From Linanthus parryae (taxonomy: Eukaryota > Streptophyta > Magnoliopsida > Ericales > Polemoniaceae), in NCBI GenBank assembly GCA_023055425.1, contig JALGPY010000008.1, forward strand, positions 11,294,501 to 11,358,500: 64,000 nt of DNA, given 5' to 3'. The notes below the pieces were generated by a model. That model saw only the letters and a list, made by a program, of their open reading frames with translations, had not been told where the DNA came from and made no database searches. Of the stretch, positions 42,769-53,522 are shown piece after piece. The position numbers and the translations under genes were made by a program. How positions within the stretch are numbered: position 1 is the first letter of the stretch; each line of letters opens with the position of its first letter.

Positions 42769-45243
42769 ATGACCATTCGAGACCTTCAAAATCAGCAGGA
42801 AATAATGGAGGAACGAGTAAAAAACATTGAAGCCTCTATGGAGAATGTCACGAAGTCTATTGACCAATTACGATTGGAATTTCAAAACGAACTGACTAAG
42901 CAATTGTCTCAACTCACTAAGTCCTTTGGCAAACAACCAGTGCATGACGGAGGATTGGAGCCCGGAATGATGTCTCAAAACAGTCCAAGGGAAAGAGATA
43001 GAGTACAACATCTTCATGATGGCGCAAAGGGAGCGCGTGTCCAAGACTTGGAAGGAAGGACTTCTAACATTAATCGCTTTGAAGATCGTCTACCACGGCG
43101 ACGAAATGAAGGTGCCCCTGAAGAGTTTGAGTATGAAGACGAGGTTGAGAATCGAAGGCCAGTTCGACAACAAGGTCGATATCAAGAACGAAGGCCCTAT
43201 ACATCTCCAGTAAGACACCGACAAGGAAGGTATAGACTTGAAGAGGATTTCGAAGATGAAGATGAAGACGAGTATCGAAGGACTACTCGAACACAAGGAC
43301 GCTTTCAAGAGAGACGACTATTTCGTTCACCAGATAGATATCGCCAAGGAAGGTATAGGCATGAAGAAACAAGGGATGACGACATTACGAAGAAGGCTCG
43401 CGTAGAAGCTCCCGAATTCGATGGCCGACTAGATCCCAATGCCTTTCTTGACTGGCTAGCAGCTATGGAAGATTACTTTGATTGGCATGATATGTCGGAT
43501 ACTCGCCGAGTTCGCTTCGCAAGAGTGAAATTAGTTGGAGCTGCCAAGCGATTTTGGCAAGATGTACAAGCTGACTTAGAGCGACATGGTCAAGAGCCAA
43601 TAACTTATTGGGATGAGATGAAGTACAAGCTTGAGTCAAAATATCTTCCGAGACATCACAAGAGACAACTTTTGGACCAATGGACAAACTTGAAACAAAC
43701 ACTTTCTAGTGTAACGGAGTACATGGGAAAATTTGAAGACTTGCGTTTGAGGTGTCGAATTCGAGAAGACCCACTGTTGACAATGCCAAAATTCGTCAAC
43801 GGTTTGCGCCCAGAAATCAAGCGAAAGGTCAACTTGTACTCTCCTGACTCAATTGAAGACGCTTACCAGAAAGCGCTAGAAATTGAGACTTACAAGAAAC
43901 CCGCTGCCCAAAAACGTTGGAGTTCCCAAGTCAAGGAGTTTCAACACGGTAGGGCAACTCCCTTCAACAAGCCTGAAGGTACGACATCGGGACAAACCAC
44001 TTCAGCTGCATCTAAGGGTAGTACAAACCCTAGATTCACTTCTAATAGTGGAACTGGGTCATCTTTCGGCAATTCACGATCTGTCAACCCAGCAATAGTG
44101 TGCCATAATTGTCATGAAAAGGGTCACATAGCAGCTCGATGTCCCCAACGTAACTTGATTATAAGCCATGAATATGAAGAATTCCCTCAGGAGCATGTTG
44201 ACCAGGAAGTGAAGCCGTTGGAGGAGCCAGAAGATTCTGAAGATGGAGAAGAATTTACAGGAGATGAAAACTACATCAACATCATGAGGTGCATCTTCTC
44301 AGTCCCATTTAAAGACGATGAATGGAAGCGAACCAGCATCTTCCACACATTTGTGAAGTGTGGAGATAAAGTTTGTAAAATTGTCATTGATGGGGGAAGT
44401 ACTATGAATGTCGTGTCCAAATCTGCTGTCACAAAGCTAAAACTAGAAGCCGAGCCACACCCTACACCATTTCGAGTTGCCTGGGTAGACAACACTTCCT
44501 TGCCTGTGAAAGAAAGATGCAAAGTGCCTATTCAAATGGGTGATTATTCTGACAAAATATGGTGTGATGTTCTTCCTATGGATGTAGCCCATGTTTTGCT
44601 GGGACGTCCTTGGCTCTATGACAAAGCTGTGATCAACTATGGTCGAGAAAATACTTATGTCTTCAAGCACGGGGGCAAGACCATAAAGCTTTACCCCGCG
44701 ACACCATCTGAGAAGGAGAAGGTTGAGCTAAAGAAACCTCAAAAACAGAGACTTCATGTCCTCACAAAAACAGAGTTTGAGAAGGAGAGCAACGAGACTG
44801 GACTAATGTTAGCCTTAGTGGCGAAAAGCATTCTCGCTGTAGGAAGTGAGCAAGTTATTCCACTTTCTCCTGAAATTAGACAATTGATGGATGAATTTCA
44901 GGATGTTGCACCAGAAGAACTGCCGAAAGAGCTTCCACCAATGAGGGATATCCAACATGCCATCGATCTTGCTCCAGGCTCTCAGCTGCCAAATCTACCT
45001 TATTATCGAATGAATCCCAAAGAACGTGCTGAATTGAATCGCCAGGTGGAAGAGCTGCTGCAGAAAGGATTTATACGTGAAAGTCTTAGCCCTTGCGCTG
45101 TCCCGGCCTTACTAACACCTAAGAAGGATGGAAGTTGGAGAATGTGCATTGATAGTCGTGCCATCAACAAAATTACTGTCAAGTATCGGTTCCCTATTCC
45201 GAGACTTGATGATATGCTTGATCAGATGGCTGGCGCAAAATAG
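42769..45243 (+). pseudogene. Chromovirus gag, protease and start of reverse transcriptase (ends at TAG)
   Basis: Starts at ATG 42769 (MTIRDLQNQQ). A charged, Arg/Glu-rich N-terminal part with repeated 'QGRYxER'-type segments is followed by the gag domain (about 43390-43890, with 'LDWLAAMEDYFDW' and 'MKYKLESKYLP'), a CCHC zinc knuckle 'CHNCHEKGHIAARC' at 44101-44142, a protease with 'VIDGGSTMNVV' (Asp codon 44389-44391) and the RT fingers ('GFIRESLSPCAVPALLTPKK', 'RFPIPRLDDML'). The frame stops at TAG 45241-45243, inside RT, between '...GAK' and 'FSKLDLRSGYHQ'. Gag and protease alone could still be made. Confidence 0.93.
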
Positions 45244-47820
45244 TTTTCTAAGTTGGATTTAAGGAGTGGCTATCACCAAATCCGCATTCGACTTGGCGAC
45301 GAATGGAAAACTGCATTCAAGACGCAAGATGGCTTATATGAATGGTTGGTAATGCCTTTTGGCTTATCCAACGCTCCAAGTACTTTCATGAGAGTCATGA
45401 CTCAAGTTCTTCGCCCTTTCCTGGGTAAATTTCTAGTTGTGTATTTTGACGACATCTTGATTTTTAGCAAATCAAAGGATGATCACATGGAGCACATTCG
45501 GCTAGTTCTCTTAGCACTTCGAGAAGAAAAGCTTTTTCTTAACTTGAAGAAGTGTTCTTTCCTACAAAATCAAGTTCTATTCCTCGGGTTCATTGTTTCT
45601 TCGGAGGGAATAGCAGTTGATCCTTCTAAAGTGAAAGCCATTAAGGACTGGCCGATGCCCAAGACCATCTCAGAAGTTCGAAGCTTTCATGGTTTGGCCA
45701 CATTTTACCGAAGATTCATTAAGGGGTTTAGTTCCATTGCATCGCCTATCACTGATTGCATGAAACATGGCGAGTTCAAGTGGACACATTCAGCTTCCAA
45801 GGCCTTCGAGGAAATCAAGGACAAAATGACAAAGGCTCCTGTTTTGAGACATCCAAACTTTTCTAAAGTTTTTGAAGTCTCGTGTGATGCTTCAGGAGTA
45901 GGCATTGGAGGGGTACTAAGTCAAGAAGGTCATCCCATTGCATTCTTTAGTGAGAAACTTAATGGAGCAAAACTGAAGTATTCCACCTATGACAAGGAGT
46001 TTTATGCTGTCGTGCAAGCGCTACGCTATTGGAGGTATTATTTGTTGTCTCAAGAGTTTGTCCTGTATTCGGATCACCAAGCTTTGCGCTACCTACATTC
46101 TCAAAGAAACTTAAACTCAAGGCATGCCAAATGGGTGGAATATCTTCAAGAGTACACTTTCGTCCTCAAGCATCGTGCTGGCGTTGAGAATAAAGTTGCG
46201 GATGCTCTAAGTCGTGTTATTACGGTGCTTCAAGCCATGAGTGTTCATGTTGTCGGCTTTGATAGGCTGAAAGAAGAGTATGACACTTGTGTTGACTTTA
46301 GTATTATCTATCGTGATGTCAAAGGTGGAGATCGTCGCGATCATCTTGATTTTGTTATTCGAGATGATTACCTCTTTAAGGGTTCCAAACTCTGCATTCC
46401 TCGCACCTCAATGAGAGACTTTCTTATTTGGGAGTTACATGCAGGAGGACTTGCTGGACACTTTGGACGCGACAAAACTGTTGCTCTTGTTGAAGATAGA
46501 TTTTATTGGCCTTCATTGAAAAGAGACGTTGCTCGAATCGTATCGCAATGCCGCACATGTCAAGTGTCTAAAGCAAAGAAGAAGAACACGGGATTGTACA
46601 CCCCATTGCCTGTTCCCCATGAACCTTGGAAAGATCTTAGTATGGATTTCGTTCTTGGTCTACCAAAGACTGTGCGAGCACATGACTCTATCATGGTCGT
46701 GGTGGATAGATTCTCTAAGATGGCGCATTTCATTCCTTGCAACAAGACAGCAGATGCTTCTCATGTTGCAAAATTGTTCTTTCGAGAGATCGTGCGTCTC
46801 CATGGATTGCCTACATCCATTGTCTCCGATCGGGATGTTAAGTTTGTGAGTTATTTTTGGCGGACACTATGGAAGTTGTTTGGGACTCAACTAAAATTTT
46901 CATCTGCCTTTCATCCACAAACGGACGGTCAAACTGAAGTTGTTAACCGCAGCTTGGGAGACTTACTGCGGTGCATTGTTAAAGACAAACCAGGACTCTG
47001 GGACTTGGTTCTCCCCACTGCTGAGTTTGCTTACAACAGCTCTGTCAATCGGTCAACTGGCAAGAGCCCTTTCGAGATTGTTCACGGAGTTGCCCCTCGC
47101 CAACCGATTGATCTTGTTAAGTTACCCGTCGATGCTCGATCATCCGAACCGGCTGAATCTTTTGCTGAACACATCCATAAACTTCATGCCGAGATTAGGA
47201 GGAAGATCTCGCTCAGTAATGAAGATTATCGTCTTGCAGCAAACGCGCACCGCCGTAAGATGGACTTTCAAGAAGGAGATTATGTGATGGTACGTGTGCG
47301 TCCTGAGAGGTATCCCAAGAACTCTTTTAAGAAGCTTCATGCGCGTGCCATTGGGCCTCATCGCATTCTTCGGAAGTTAGGTCCTAATGCTTACCTATTA
47401 GACTTACCGCCCGAAATGGCGATTAGCCCAATATTCAATGTGGAGGATTTGTTCCCCTATCATGGTACATTTCAACCACCGCTTCCTCTACAAGGGTCCT
47501 CTTCTAGCCCAACAACGCATGCCCCAAAGGCTCCACCACTCCCCTCTTCCAAGACCGACGTAATTTCAGAGGTACTTGACGACCAGGATGTTCTCACCCA
47601 TGGTGGTACTATCCGTAGGTACCTTGTCAAGTGGGCTAACCGCCCTGAAATCGACGCTACTTGGATTACTGAGGATGAATTTCGCAATATCGATCCACAG
47701 TTCTTGCATCATTACCACTCTTCGGAGAAGAGTTCTTTTCAGGCGGGAGAGAATGATGGAAATCAGAAACAAAAAAAGAAACCGGATATTCATTTTTGGT
47801 ATGAAAGGAGGAAGAAATAA
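45244..47820 (+). pseudogene. Chromovirus pol after the TAG: RT, RNase H, integrase, chromodomain
   Basis: Same frame as the upstream part, starting 'FSKLDLRSGYHQIR'. RT active site Y-F-D-D at 45442-45453; RNase H with 'FEVSCDASGVGIGG' and 'YSDHQALRYL'; integrase HHCC ('CRTCQVSK'), then the D-D-E core ('SMDFVLGLP', 'SIVSDRDVKF', 'GQTEVVNRSL'), a GPY/F-type module ('IGPHRILRKLGPNAY') and a chromodomain-like end at about 47565-47715 ('RRYLVKWANRPEIDATW'). The stop at 47820 lies 67 bp inside the 3' LTR. Without suppression of the TAG this half is not translated in frame with gag. Confidence 0.93.
47741..47753 (+). other. Chromovirus polypurine tract
   Basis: The purine-rich run 'aggcgggagagaa' abuts the TG of the 3' LTR at 47754 and is the likely primer for plus-strand synthesis. 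It is also coding, since pol runs through it. Confidence 0.7.
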
Positions 47821-48090
47821 GCAGATGGAGAAAATAATTGAAATTCTCAGCAAATTGGCAAATTAGTACTTGATTGATTTTTATTTCCTTAATAAGTGAG
47901 TTAATTAGGTCCATTTTCTTTAATGCTTTTCCTTATTTAGTCTATGCTTTTCCCTATAAAAAGCTAGGCTCTTTCATTTTGTAATCACTTCTGAATTTTA
48001 TGAATAAAAGCTGAGAATTCCCCCTCTGTTGAGAGATTGGGTTTGTTATCTTGGAGTGTGTTTTTCGTTTCAGTTGCAGGTTCTGCATCA
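47754..48090 (+). repeat. Chromovirus 3' LTR
   Basis: 337 bp, identical to 41874-42210. Its first 67 bases encode the last residues of pol (Lys/Arg-rich end). Confidence 0.95.
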
Positions 48091-48860
48091 GCACTAGGTT
48101 GCAAAATGCATGAATTAAGATGACAGCATCACTCTTGGCTTTCATGAGATATACCCAAGTAGTTTTATAGAAATCATCAGTGAGAAAATTTTTGTAACCA
48201 CCATGTGATGGAGTTTTGTAGGACCCCATGTGTCAATATGAACTAAATGAAAAGCTTCTGTGGTGAAAGAGGAAGAGATTGGAAAAGGAAGCTTCTTTTG
48301 TTTAGCCAAATGACAAACAGCACAGCAAGCATTATTGTCATTACAACCTTTCAAAAAAGGAAAGATAGAAAACATTGCAGAATCAGATAAGTGGCCTAAT
48401 CTATTGTGCCACATAAGTTTATTTTGCTGAGAAGTAGAGGTGCTTGCTGAAACAGTGTTACTACTGTTGGTGTGAGGCAAGGACACATCAGCAGAAGAAG
48501 ACAGAACATAGAGTCCTCCTTTCTTGTGCCCTTGAGCAAGAAAATGACCTTTAGTAAGGTCCTGGATAGCACAAGTGTTAGGCAAACAAGAGAAAGAACA
48601 ATTAGTCTCTTGAAGGAGCTTGGAAACAGAGATAAGATTGAAATGAAAAGAAGGAATACACAACACATGGTGAAGGGTTAAATGTTTGTTTAGGACAACT
48701 TGGCCAACATGGGAGACAGGTATGGTGTCTCCATTAGGAAGATGCACAAACAGGTCAAGAACTGGAACAGGGTTATTAAAGAGAGATAAATTGTTGCACA
48801 TGTGATATGTAGCCCCAGAATCAAAAATCATTGTAGCAATAGTGCAATGATCATCAACTA
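48091..48860 (-). pseudogene. Copia protease, pre-integrase and integrase N-terminal half
   Basis: The minus-strand frame contains the aspartic protease motif 'MIFDSGATYHMCNN' (D-S-G-A at about 48811-48822), the pre-integrase zinc region 'HNRLGHLSDSAM' with 'CAVCHLAKQKKLPF', and the first integrase Asp in 'VHIDTWGP'. A frameshift near 48150-48230 moves the frame before 'WVYLMKAKSDAV'. The frame is then cut by the chromovirus at 48090/48091. Confidence 0.88.
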
Positions 48861-49059
48861 TAGCAGAAAAAAGGCTTTACTTATAACTCAAGCATTAATG
48901 ATACCTGAGAATGGAGAATCAGGGGGATCAATAGAAAATCCAGGTGCTCAAGATGAAGCAGCATGTTCTTGTATGGAGGCATTGTTGTGAAGTCTCTCAG
49001 AAAGCATATTCATGAGTTGTAAACACTGAGATTGAGTCAGTGGAATGTCTTGAGGAGTA

Positions 49060-50081
49060 TCACCAATAACATTGTGGGCCTGAGAATAATGTGGATCCAG
49101 AATTGGGCAGCTGTGAGTGAGAAAATGAGGGATTTGAATGTCCATATGATATCCATTCACTTTTTGTGGATTGCCAGAACCAGAAGTAGTAGAAGGCCTT
49201 TTGTTGGTTTTGAAACCAGGAGGGAAAACCATGGAGGCATTTGTCCTTAATGTGTCCTGGCCAGCCGAAATATGTACAAACAGGTCTAGATCTTCTCGTT
49301 CCAGAGACTTGATTAGCTAAAATTGAATCAGTGTCCATAGTAACAGCAGCAGAGACAGGATTGCCAAGAACACTTTGAGTAGTAGTAGTAATTTCAGACT
49401 GTCTCTCTTGTTGAATGACCTTGCTAAAAACTTTGTTGAGAGCTGGCAACGGATCAGTTAAGAGTATTTGATCTCTAACTGGACCATATGTGTCATTTAA
49501 CCCCATGAGAAACTGGAGAATACAATCAGTATTGTAGGAATCTTGGTATAATTTGGTGACATTGCATCCACATGTTTTCATAGCACCACAAGTACATTCT
49601 GGCAAGACTTTGAAATTGGATAATTCATCCCAAAGAGAACGAAGTTTGGTATAATAAGCAGTAAGAGAAAGATTATGTTGCTTCAAATTGGAGATCGACT
49701 GTGTAAGCTGAAAAACTCGTGGAAGATTGGATTGAGAGAATGGTCTCTAAGATCAAGCCAGATATCCTTTGCAGATTGCTGATACACAATGCTACCAGCA
49801 ATTTCACAAGAAACAGAGTTCAAGAGCTAGGACATTACCATGCTATCACAGCGACGCAGAAAATCACGAAGAGGATCATTGTCTTCGGGTTCAAGGATAG
49901 ATCCAGTGACGAAACCGACTTTGTTCTTGGCACGGAGGGCAAGAAGCACAGATCGACTCTAGGTGTTGTAATTTTCTCCCATTAGGAGCTGTGTAACTAA
50001 GACATTTCCTAGATTATCAGAGTTGTTGAGGAAGAACGGCGATGAAACGTCCGGCGGAGTGAAATCAGAGATCTCAGGCAT
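49060..50081 (-). pseudogene. Copia gag with two TAG codons and a frameshift
   Basis: The likely start is ATG at 50079-50081 (MPEISDFTPPDVSS). The N-terminal copia gag domain is readable ('QLLMGENYNT', 'LLALRAKNKVGFVTGSI') but has TAG at 49959-49961 and 49827-49829, both where the family normally has Trp (TGG). A one-base shift near 49735 leads to the open frame 49060-49686 ('SLTAYYTKLRSLWDELSNF', 'LMGLNDTYGPVRDQILL'). The zinc knuckle near 49240-49295 reads C-T-Y-F ... H ... C, with Phe replacing the second Cys. Confidence 0.88.
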
Positions 50082-50422
50082 GGTGATCTAAGAAGAAATT
50101 AGTGACTCGGCAAAACTCGGCAATTAACTCGAGAAGAAAACTCAGTGATTTACTGGAACAAAAAAACGAGAAGAATCGCCGGAAGTCATTGAAGAACGAG
50201 CAATTAAGACAGAGAATTCGGCAAGAGACATAATCAATGCATTCTTGAAGAAGACGAAGAGATGCAGAATCAGAAATGGCGAAATCTGATGAAGAGAAAA
50301 CAGATAGATCTGCAAGCCGAAATGGAGAACCCTAGCTATCCGGTAGAGCGCGCCGGAGAAGATGATCGGAGAACGATCGGAAGAGAGAATGAAACCCTAG
50401 CTTCGGGTTGGCTCTGATACCA

Positions 50423-50612
50423 TAACAAGAAATCAAATGAAGAGGGAAAATTCAGTAGATTGGAATTTGATGATCATCAAAAGGTTTACAGCACAGCACT
50501 TATATCATCTCAATTAACTAACAGCTATCTATCTGTTAACTAGCTATTACCCATAACTATTCAATATTTGCATATTGACCCCTAACTATCCAACTTAACT
50601 ATATTTGCAACA
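50423..50612 (-). repeat. Copia 5' LTR
   Basis: 190 bp. Its minus-strand end CTTGTTA is followed at once by TGGTATCAGAGCC (complement of 50410-50422), the iMet primer-binding site. Confidence 0.9.
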
Positions 50613-50628
50613 CGGTCTGACAGCTCTA

Positions 50629-52840
50629 CTTTATGCTGTGAAGAGGCTTTATCATATTTTTTGTTTATCCTATATGAGACATCCATCAGCTAGCTTGATG
50701 CCAAACAGTTCATGGCGGAAAGGGATGTAGCAGGTGGAGCTATTTTGATAACACGGGAGCCAGGTAAGACAAAAGGCATTCCTATCCATCATCACTAGTC
50801 AGCAATGGTGTGCCATTGGTTAAAGTCCAATTCTTCCATGTTAACTGAGCATGGCTAGAGGAATTTGATCAAAGAGTTTTGAGATATTGAATTCTTACTA
50901 CAAAGAAAATGATTTCTTTTATAAAAAACGCCACATTAGCTGCGATGGTTTCCGTCTTAAGGGTGTGTTCCTGCTCCTTCTCACTTCTCAGGTCCAAGTT
51001 CTAAATTTTGTCAAGGCGAATACTTCATTAGCTAAAAAGAATGCAAGGGAAGGTAATCAGGTTCAAGACTAATCCAGCAAATACAGTACTATGCTCCCTT
51101 GTAACAGCCTCACCAGCCCCGACGGAGTTATAGGTAGGTTTCCTTGTAACACATTAAGGACTGCAAGTGCATAGATTCATAAAAGATCTACTGTGACATT
51201 CCTATTTCAAAAAACAAGGGTATTCAATGTTTCCACATAATCATCAGTATATGGTTCAACAACAGCTTGACAAATTCACACCCTGAAACTCGCAGATCAT
51301 ACTGTTCCAAACCCCCAAAAAATTACTCGAAATTCAGCTCCAAAACGTCGCCATTCTTCTGGACCAGACCAGATACGATGGGATCTCGTCGGCGACACTG
51401 CAACTTGGCCTGTAGGTCTTGCCTTCTCTGTCGCCACTCTCGAGTCTGCTAATGTAACTCTTCACAACGTGGGAGAGAGCAACAGAGTGCTTAGAAGGTA
51501 ATTTTGGGCGGTTTCTGCTTTTATACAAGTGTACTACAAGGGCCAATGAGAAAGGACTGTTTTGAAGAAAGTTAAGTAGCTGGGATCAGTGTATCATAAT
51601 CTTTGAGTTGTGAGGGTAAACTGATGTAAGAGTGGTTAACTGATGAGATTGAGATTTGACAAGATTAGAAAGAAAATCAACACCATGAAATTGAAGTGTC
51701 CGACATGCGTTTCGGACGTCTATGTTGGTACGCAAAATAGCATTCCTCGTACATATTTTGTGGAGGTAAATTGATATAATAGCGGTAACTGATGAAGTTG
51801 ATGTTTAGACAAAAAGAAGAAAGTTACAATATACTCCGGCTCTTTGAAGGAGAGTGACTCTTTATTAAGGGTTTCGAGGACGTGAATCAGAAGCATGGAA
51901 TGCAAGCTTTTCTGCATTTGCCTAACCAGGAGTTCACGAGTGTATACAATCATTGGTTCAAATGGTGGCCTTTGAGAATCCAACTTGTTTTGATTGCATA
52001 TACCACTCCCTGTGGTTGAATTAAACTCTTTCTAAAATATCAAGCATTTATCCTTAAAAGGAATTGCACAAAATCACAGAGGAAGGAGAGATCAGCTACT
52101 AGATTCTCAGTATTACAGTTGAAACCGCTTTGAATCTCCCCTTTGTGAAGTTGATGCGCATTAAGTGTTTTTTGTAATTCTTTTTTACTCCTTATATGAT
52201 GAAATGCATCATCTATGCTACATGCCCACGATTAGGCTATCTGTGTTGGTGGGCCAGGGGTCCTAATCTGACTTGGAAAAGGAAAAATCAAACCTCAATT
52301 TGGGATTTAAACAACAGCGCACTGACAATTTCGCATCCTGAAATTCAACGACGCAGAACCTCAAAAGAGCAATAAATCGAACTCCATTAACGAAAGTGAT
52401 TGGCAGTTCATGAACCAAGAGAAGAGAAGAATTAAATGATTAGCTGAAGAAACGTCACAACTTGAGATTAAGCAACTGAGTGGTTCATACCTCAGAAATG
52501 GTGGAGTTCTGGTGGAACCACAAACCAGACCAGTCAACGCCGTGACTTGGCCTCCTCTGCAGGTCTCTGTCTCTCCCCAGTCGTCGCCGACGGTCAAATC
52601 TCAAAATCTTCGAATGAAATAGAAGTTATGGAACGACGGAATGTGTAACCTTTGGGTTCTGTGACTTTTATTTGTGTAAGGAAGGGGTCTTACCTGAAAC
52701 TAAATAGATCTAATATGGGCTGATTAGAAAGATTTTCTTTTGAAAGAATCGAGTCTTGACGCTTGAGGTGGGTTTGACGTGGACTTTTAGGATTTTAAGC
52801 TGTCTTTTAAATTGGTGTGAAAAAAATTGCGCGACACAAA
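50629..52840. repeat. Unit 4 backbone right of the nested insertions
   Basis: Resumes with 'ctttatgctgtgaagaggc' and follows units 1 and 3: the 'gtgtgttcctgctcc' block, the 'ccagaccagatacgatgg' block, the 'gatcagtgtatcat' block, the 'gcatggaatgcaag' block and the 'ctgcaggtctctgtctc' block at the end. Deletions relative to the other units are common. No gene seen. Confidence 0.6.
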
Positions 52841-53228
52841 AGTTTAAGAAAAAATATATATTAATTTGGTAAAATAGGTTAGTGTTGTTAAAAAGTCAGT
52901 GATGTGACTGTTTTGTTGTTTAATGAAACTTACTATTATACTCTTTTGTCTATTTATTGAAACTAGTGATGTGTTTGTTTTGTTGTTTAGTGAGGATACT
53001 ATTGTCATTTTCATCCTTTGATGAAAAAAGACACAAAAAACCCACACAAACCCAGCTTTTTTATTTTCAACATTTTTACACTACAACTTGAAAATCCGGA
53101 ATCCAAAATCCACTCGAAAAAATCCACACCAAACCTTTACAAAAAGTCCAAAAAACAAAAAAGTTGATTTTGGATTAAAATCCACAAAAAAATCCACACC
53201 ATACTCACCCATAAATGGTGGTAATTAT
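52841..53228. other. AT-rich stretch without a called gene
   Basis: AT-rich sequence with a loose direct repeat ('tgatgtgactgttttgttgttta' against 'tgatgtgtttgttttgttgttta', about 52900 and 52968). I see no gene or element ends here. Confidence 0.4.
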
Positions 53229-53522
53229 GGGTAAAAGACACTGACCACCCCTAATTTTAGGGAAAATTTCATCCCGCTACCCTATGTTTTGGATAAACAC
53301 ACTTTGCACCCATTTAACGGAATATTCTGTGAACACTTAGCACCCTTCTGTTATGTTCCGTCAGAAAAGTGGTCGATTGAATTTTTTCGGACCATATTAC
53401 CCCTGTGTATTTTTAGGACTTTTTTCCTCATATTTGTCATCAAGATCATTAAGAACATCAAGAGCACCCAAAAATTTCTCAATAGATCAAAATACTAGAT
53501 TGAATTTTTTTTATTGAAATAA

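Larger units (their letters stand above)
41874..48090 (+). mobile_element. Ty3/gypsy chromovirus nested in the copia integrase, 6217 bp
   Basis: Two 337-bp LTRs (41874-42210, 47754-48090) begin TGATG and end CATCA and are identical in my line-by-line comparison. A primer site 'tggcatcagagcc' (42212-42224, one change from the iMet complement) and a purine tract 'aggcgggagagaa' (47741-47753) lie at the inner borders. The flanks gccct (41869-41873) and gcact (48091-48095) form a 5-bp duplication with one mismatch; removing the insert and one flank restores the copia integrase frame. It carries one gag-pol frame with a C-terminal chromodomain-like segment, interrupted once by TAG at 45241-45243. 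Lineage: chromovirus; the D-G-G-S protease suggests a Galadriel-like branch, which I hold only loosely. Confidence 0.96.
38305..50612 (-). mobile_element. Ty1/copia LTR retrotransposon, interrupted and decayed
   Basis: Minus-strand element with LTRs at 50423-50612 (5') and 38305-38494 (3'), each 190 bp. A tRNA-iMet primer site (complement of 'ggctctgatacca', about 50410-50422) lies inside the 5' LTR and a polypurine tract (complement of 'ggcccccttaa') inside the 3' LTR. The flanks ccgtc (38300-38304) and cggtc (50613-50617) match at 4 of 5 positions. Gene order gag, protease, integrase, RT, RNase H is that of copia. Counted by eye, the LTRs differ at about 7 of 190 positions. The coding region carries nonsense codons, frameshifts, the chromovirus at 41874-48090 and the TIR element at 40193-41087, so the element is dead. 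Confidence 0.93.
37428..50628. mobile_element. hAT-like element carrying the nested retrotransposons
   Basis: The outermost layer of a nested insertion. The left end 'TAGAGTTTCGAGTGGGCC' and the right end (complement) 'TAGAGCTGTCAGACGGGCC' are imperfect inverted repeats of a type common in plant hAT elements. In the other units (for example about 31030-31050) 'gattcccacttcatgatgtg' is continuous; here the two halves are at 37420 and 50629. Its own sequence is only about 0.9 kb (37428-38304 plus 50613-50628), non-coding and GC-rich near the ends. An 8-bp target duplication is only partly visible. A Helitron-like 3' motif ('gtgccttatggcac' then CTAG at 37718-37721) lies inside it. Confidence 0.6.

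Noticed and set aside
47666..47914. Minus-strand frame starting 'MDLINSLIKEIKINQ' (also at 41495-42034)
   Set aside because: It is the reverse complement of the LTR, present at both LTRs; at the 5' LTR it merges by chance with the copia integrase frame.
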